Origin: Caprella mutica | Lineage: Eukaryota; Arthropoda; Malacostraca; Amphipoda; Caprellidae | DNA: 64,000 nt | Reading direction: 5' to 3' | NCBI GenBank assembly: GCA_947561585.1 | Contig: CANNZV010003232.1 | Location: forward strand, 43,997-107,996 | Part shown: positions 58,862-64,000 of the stretch, piece after piece | How the letters are laid out: every line of letters starts with the position of its first letter | Numbering within the stretch: the first letter of the stretch is position 1 | Made by a program: the position numbers and the translations under genes | Notes under the pieces: generated by a model | What the model was told of the DNA's origin: nothing | The model's input: the letters and a program-made list of their open reading frames with translations, nothing else | Databases searched by the model: none

Positions 58862-58985
58862 TCAGAACGGTGACCGGACGTTTCGTTACCGGATAATTCG
58901 TTACTAGGACGTTTCGTTACTAGGACGTTTCGTTACTAGGACGTTTCGTTACTAGGATGTTTCGTTACCAAATTCTTCGTTTTTT
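58862..58985. repeat. 18-bp tandem repeat, GTTTCGTTACTAGGAC
   Basis: Five to six copies of ACGTTTCGTTACTAGG. It resembles the terminal words of the fold-back element at 60909 (GTTTCGTCGAC). Confidence 0.75.
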
Positions 58986-60236
58986 TAACCAGACTACAAT
59001 ATACCAATCCCTTATATTTAAGAATTTATACTACTTTAAATTATAAGGTTTAACATACATTTTATTCGTCTGCTAAGTATCTGGATATATATTGATTATA
59101 ATCGGAGGCGATAAAATTAACAATCATCACTTAATATCTTTGATTAGAAAAGTTAGGAATGAGCATATCATGAATATTAATCTATGTAAAATTTAAATTA
59201 CAATAATTTTATTTTATTTTTCGAGAACTCAGACATTGCTTTACTGCGCACATTGGGGAAATATTTTGTTTTTGATACTTCCAAAAAAAAATTAACGTTA
59301 GGGTAAAGATCCAATAACCAGATGTCACATGTTACCGAATGAAAATAACATAATTAAAAAACGTTACCCTCCGAAAATTTGCGAACGATGGTAATAAATA
59401 TTTCCGATCATAAAAGAAAAGACAATATGTATAATTTACTATTTTAATTCCTATATACTATTTTCTAATATGATCGAAAGGGGAAATTTCCCTAAGGCCC
59501 TTTTCACAAGACATTCATGTCGATTCTCACCCCATGGAATTTCCACGGGTCTTGCTATTAAATATAAAGGTAGACAATACAAATAATAGAAAGGTAAATA
59601 ATAGAAAAGTATAAGATATGATTATTTTTATAAGAAGACTATATAACGTTACAAATAATGTATGGATATATTGCTAAGGCAAATTGTAAATATTAAAAAT
59701 ACTTATTAAAAATTGAATTCTACCGTTACAATTAACTACACAAAAAATATATAAATTACTTTTAAAAAGATAAATAGTAAGCAATACCTTTTAAATAATC
59801 AGAAAACCTGGTTCACATCTACTGAGGCAATTATGTTTTGCTGATAATAATTTTATTGACATTATTGTAACACAGAATGTGGTATAATTTCAAACAAGTG
59901 TAACATTTACAGTTATGTTGTTCTTCAAATTATGAGTAGCTAAACAAATACATAATTTGAGAAATAATATAAATTTAAATTAAAGAAAAATTTAAAAAAT
60001 TATAAAATAATAAATTAATGCAGTTTCTCACATATTAAATATTTTAAAATTTTATAGTAATTGTATGATATACATATGAAAATTAGTTGACACATTTGAA
60101 TACTAAAAATTCAATTATTTAAAATAAACTAACAGCACAGATTCGCACAAACAAGTTACCCTACTCCAGCGAAAAGTAAAGTAAGGTCTTCAATTATTTA
60201 CAAAGAGTTTATTTAAGTTGATAAAATTATATTTAT
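58986..60236. other. AT-rich spacer
   Basis: No supported genes, RNA or arrays. A short CTTTCGATCATATTAG stretch and small Harbinger-like end (59493) only. Confidence 0.4.
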
Positions 60237-60239
60237 AAT

Positions 60240-60612
60240 GTACCATGCGATTAGTTGATGAATTTACCATGCAATGAATTTACTATGCGATGAATTTACC
60301 AAGCGATAAATCTACCATGCGATGAATTTGCTGCGAGGATTTTACCGGTTATGAATTTACTACAAGGCATTTACTGGCGATGAATTTACCATGCGATGAA
60401 TTTACCATCCGATGAATTTACCATCCGATGAATTTTTTGCAAGGATTTTACCGGTGATGAATTTACTACAATGCATTTACTGGCGATGAATTTACCATGC
60501 GATGAATTTACCATCCGATGAATTTACCATCCGATGAATTTTTTGCGAGGATTTTATCGGTGATGAATTTACTACAATGCATTTACTGGCGATGAATTTA
60601 CCATGCGATAAA
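60240..60612. repeat. Higher-order ATGCGATGAATTTACC array
   Basis: A ~16-bp word (GCGATGAATTTACCAT) is arranged in a larger unit of about 110 bp (with GAGGATTTTACCGG and CATTTACTGGCGATG) repeated three times. Non-coding. Confidence 0.8.
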
Positions 60613-60908
60613 TATATTTTCATAGACTTCTATTCTCTTTGAATATATGAAAAAAATATAAAATCTTTTAATTTTCTCAAAACTAAGGTCTAAATCGAAA
60701 AATTCAAATAAAACAAAATGTGTTTTTTGTCAAAAATTACATCTACTCTAAAAATTTCAGAATAATCGGTTCTTAAAAAAAAGTTTTTTGAAATGGGAGT
60801 CAATTCCCATTTCTGAATCGATGACATCAGTGGAAAATAACATTGCACGTAATGTGGAATTTACAGGTAAAAATATGTAAAATATGCATTTATACCATTT
60901 GTAGATGG

Positions 60909-61790
60909 GTGTTTGACAGGACGTTCGTCGACATGTCGTTCCGTCGACAAGATGTTTCGTTGACAAATTTTCATAAAGGGGATATTAACACACTCTAATG
61001 TTATAAAACAAGCACTTTAACAGAATAATGGTGTATCAAAGAATCAGATTAAATAATGGAATAATGGTAAGGAGGAAAACAATTAAATAAATTTCAGTCG
61101 TTTTTCTACTTTAATAATAAATGCCCACTGTTCGACTACTGCGAGTATTGAGGTAATTGAGTGCTAATCCTAGATTAGCGTATTATATTAAGCATATTAG
61201 TTGGGTTTAAAATCGAAAAAGTTCAGAGTTTTCCCTTTCCCATTTTCGAATTTTGATCACGTAAGAAAAAAATATTAAAAATTCTCTCCAGGCTTCAAGA
61301 AAAATAGTAGTTTAAAACATAATATTTAGAACTAATAATATTATTATAATTAATATTCTCAAAGTACTCAAAAAGACACCTTTACCCGAGCCAACATGGC
61401 TCAGGTAAAGGTGTGATACGAGGCTACTTAATTATAGACAAAGAATTAAATTTAAGAATGTTTTTTGTGTGTGGATTTAGTCCTTTAGTTTTCAATGATT
61501 TCGTTATTTGGTAAGATATATTTTTTGAGTTTTGTCTTGTTTATACAAATTACTTTAAAATAATTTAGTATTATTGAGTAGTTCTGATTTAGTATCAAAG
61601 TAGAAAAACGATTGAAATTTATTTAATAGTTTTCCTCCTTACCATTATTCTATTTTGTAATTTGTTCGTTTGATACTATTTTTTGTTAAAGTACATGTTT
61701 TGTAACATTAGAGTGTGTTAATATCCCCAATCTGAAATTTGTCGACGAAACATCTTGTCGATGAAACTATCGACGAAACTTTTGTCAATC
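60909..61790. mobile_element. Fold-back Mutator-like element, 882 bp
   Basis: Perfect 9-bp TGTAGATGG duplications (60900-60908, 61791-61799). The arms are inverted copies over most of their length (GTCGACAAGATGTTTCGT, GATATTAACACACTCTAATG, TCAGTCGTTTTTCTACTTT) meeting at a hairpin near 61376-61413 (CCTTTACCCGAGCC…GGCTCAGGTAAAGG). 9-bp duplication and long arms fit Mutator-like fold-back elements. No transposase. Confidence 0.8.
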
Positions 61791-61799
61791 TGTAGATGG

Positions 61800-62490
61800 C
61801 ATTACATTTAAATTTACTTTCTATATATTTATTTAGAATGTATAAGTAAACGATTGCTTCCTTTTATATCCACTATGAAAGGCCTAATTAATGTAGTTAT
61901 GAAATCACTGAATAATCCACAATATGAAAATATTAACATTGTCTCATACATAAAATGTTACTCTTAAATAAACATTACCATAAAATTATCATCAATAAAC
62001 CATCATACTATTGCAATTAAAGGATCAATGATATAATTGTGATGTTTAAATTTCTTATTCTAAAATCTTAAAATTATCAGTACAGTGAAACTCCTGAGTT
62101 ATGAAGTAGTGGTTTCTTCATAACTCAGAGCCACTTCATAATTCGTGTGCAGTGAGAGTTTTCTGTGATTAAAATCATAGAAAAATTTTGTCATTGAGGG
62201 ATAACTATGGTATAATTCTTATATGGATGTGCACTATTATTTTATACAAAATTGAGGTAATTAAACAAATATTAAGTAAATATTGTGAGAAAGAAATATA
62301 GCAACTCATTATTATACAAAAAATTAATATATATCATGGTAGTAGTCATTTATGCCTAAATTTAAATCATTAACAAAAATACACATCATTTAAACCTCAA
62401 ACAATAAAGAAAATACAGTTTATACTCAATATATCCGATTTATTGATAACCTAAACTTTATAGTAAAACTTTGCCTTCCTGATTTACATT
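61800..62490. other. AT-rich spacer with a pogo-like end
   Basis: TACAGTGAAACTCCTGAGTT at 62081 resembles pogo/Tigger ends and folds back on TTCATAACTCAGAG. Nothing coding. Confidence 0.35.
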
Positions 62491-62504
62491 TTCATATATA
62501 ATAC

Positions 62505-62700
62505 TCCATTATAGGATAATACACAATTATAGGTGGTATCCTATATTTGAGTATCATCCTATAACAATTATTGGGTATCATCCTATTATGGGCTATTACT
62601 CTATAATTTGGTATTATCCTATAATAGAGTATTATTCTATAATAGAGTATTATTCTATAATAGAGTATCATTCTATAATAGAGTATTATCTTACAGAGGT
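62505..62700. repeat. ~18-bp tandem repeat, TATAATAGAGTATTATTC
   Basis: About ten imperfect copies, best conserved at 62610-62695. The minus-strand YYRIILYYR frame is a reflection of it. Confidence 0.8.
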
Positions 62701-62880
62701 GGGCGTCCCGCATAAATGTTCGCGAACCTTTATTCGCGAACTGGTTAGGACCTGAAAATGGGTTCGGACAATCGGATTCGGAAACTCTTCTAAAACCGTT
62801 TGGACTTCAGTGTTCGTAAGGTCTTTTTCGCAAGTCCGAACCTCCGTACCCGGGGAAAACTGACCTGTTCAATTAATTAT
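62695..62880. mobile_element. Solo hAT-like end (CAGAGGTGGGCG)
   Basis: CAGAGGTGGGCG start followed by TTCGCGAAC/GTTCGGAC-type repeats is typical of hAT (Tip100-like) termini. The matching right end is not in the window or is unrecognised. Confidence 0.4.
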
Positions 62881-63650
62881 TTTACGTTCTGAACATGTAC
62901 CGTACATGTACTGACCGCCTCTCGGCTACTATTATATACATAGGTTTCTGCTTAACACTGAAGCGAAGAACATGCATCTCTCCCGCTCTTCTTCCGTTAC
63001 GTTATTCATCCTTTCCTGACTAGCAGTAAGTTTTATAATAATCTTAATTCTTTAATAACGGTTTATGTTCCATCAAATCTCCATTAAAAATTGCTTGAAA
63101 TATGTAGAACTATAGCTATAGGTAAGGTTATAAACGTATACATTACATAACACCCTACCCGTAGTAACTTATCCGTTGGCTAACCAGTCCTCATGGAAAA
63201 ATAATAATAACTTAAATTCAAAACCAATTTTATCATTTTAAAGCTGTTTTTTCATTCGTTTAATTTTTCGCCTAAATACATACGATTAGACAAAAACGAA
63301 GGTGATAAATGGTAAGATACTCATATTATGAGCATTTATTCAAATCTGTAATAATATTAGGAATATATCAGAGATCTTTACAGGCATTAGATGCAAGAGT
63401 GTGTTTCAGTACATAAGGGTGAATATCTCACTATAATCAGTTAACTTTATGTTTAGGGTGAAGAACTCAACAAGAAGTAGTTTTGAATTTTCCCAAGCTT
63501 TCAGAATCCTTCGTGGTTTCCGTCTTCAGGGGTAACATTTATTAAAATACAAGCGACTTATAATCTACATACTCGTAATCATGATACATATCCTAACTTC
63601 TATTTAATTTTTATACATTTCAATTTTAATTTTTAACTATCTTATTAACT
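62881..63650. other. Spacer; possible Penelope 3' region
   Basis: AAGCTTTCAGAATCCTTC and CCGTCTTCAGGGGTAAC at 63495-63535 resemble the 3' tail sequence commonly next to Penelope GIY-YIG domains. Otherwise nothing recognised. Confidence 0.35.
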
Positions 63651-63659
63651 ATAGGAACT

Positions 63660-64000
63660 ATTTACTAAGGGACTTCGTATGCTCTATTTAAAGTGTTATC
63701 TTACCCATGTGTATAATATGATTCTAATTTCCTCCTATTAAAAGTATGTTGACATTGTTACAATATCCTAACATTATCAAAATCTAAACTATGGCCTGTA
63801 TCTCTATTATGTTAATATACCTATGACTATTCTACTCTCTTAAGTACATTAGATTTATGTTCTTTAATTCTATCACCTAACATTCTACCTGTTTCTCCTA
63901 CGTATTTACTATCACAATCCTAACAATCTATCTAGTATACTACATTAATTTTACATTCTTTCTCTAATCTATCTTTTACTCTTATAACCTAATTGCCTAT
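63660..64000 (-). pseudogene. Penelope-like GIY-YIG endonuclease, decayed, at window edge
   Basis: From 64000 leftward: VIRVKDRLEKECKINVVY, then IDC/DCDSKYVGETGRMLGDRI, KEHKSNVLKRVE and DTGHSLDFDNVRIL, the recognisable GIY-YIG nuclease tail of Penelope-like elements. At least five in-frame stops (TAG/TAA) break it, for example on both sides of IDC. The RT half would lie beyond the window. Confidence 0.75.

Overview
The window is AT-rich, intron-bearing, repeat-laden animal nuclear DNA. Short introns in DDX6/Me31B, a C-type-lectin-like gene, Penelope-like and I/Jockey-type retrotransposons, and dense hAT, mariner, Harbinger and Mutator debris suggest an invertebrate, most likely an arthropod (perhaps an insect). 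No species can be named from sequence alone.

Layout. 1-12 kb is a transposon graveyard. Two minus-strand LINE-type elements lie end to end (3650-11103). The first ORF of one is split by a 2.2-kb hAT-like element with a perfect 8-bp target duplication, and that element carries a further nested element. 13986-16789 (minus) is a complete DDX6/Me31B DEAD-box helicase in nine coding exons. Its likely 5' leader intron (about 5 kb) is filled with short inverted-repeat elements. 23213-35019 (plus) is a large gene of at least 18 exons for a secretory-pathway protein with several thioredoxin-like folds (TXNDC16/ERp90-like at best). One of its exon ends, with its 5' splice site, has been amplified into fifteen 42-bp tandem copies that keep frame. 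Another of its exons runs into a small mobile element whose terminal repeat is itself a splice donor. A tRNA-Gln(UUG) follows at 35527-35598 (minus), then a long lysine-rich nuclear-type ORF at 36791-38251.

39.6-44.5 kb is a minus-strand Penelope-like reverse transcriptase split by a 3.9-kb TA-flanked element that carries a GC-rich hAT miniature. 45989-48231 (minus) holds the last four exons of a C-type-lectin-like secreted protein. 48987-53164 is a palindromic mariner derivative containing a 3.2-kb palindromic hAT with a perfect 8-bp duplication, which in turn holds a Harbinger miniature. 53-64 kb is mostly minisatellites, fold-back elements and unassigned AT-rich DNA, with one small membrane-protein ORF at 57914-58171 and a decayed Penelope GIY-YIG endonuclease at the right edge.

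Housekeeping genes (helicase, tRNA, probable ER thioredoxin-family protein) are interleaved with nested mobile elements. The mobile elements supply most of the structure and have touched splice junctions of the thioredoxin-family gene at two, possibly three, points. Exon boundaries were read by eye from GT/AG sites and phase bookkeeping and have no transcript support here.
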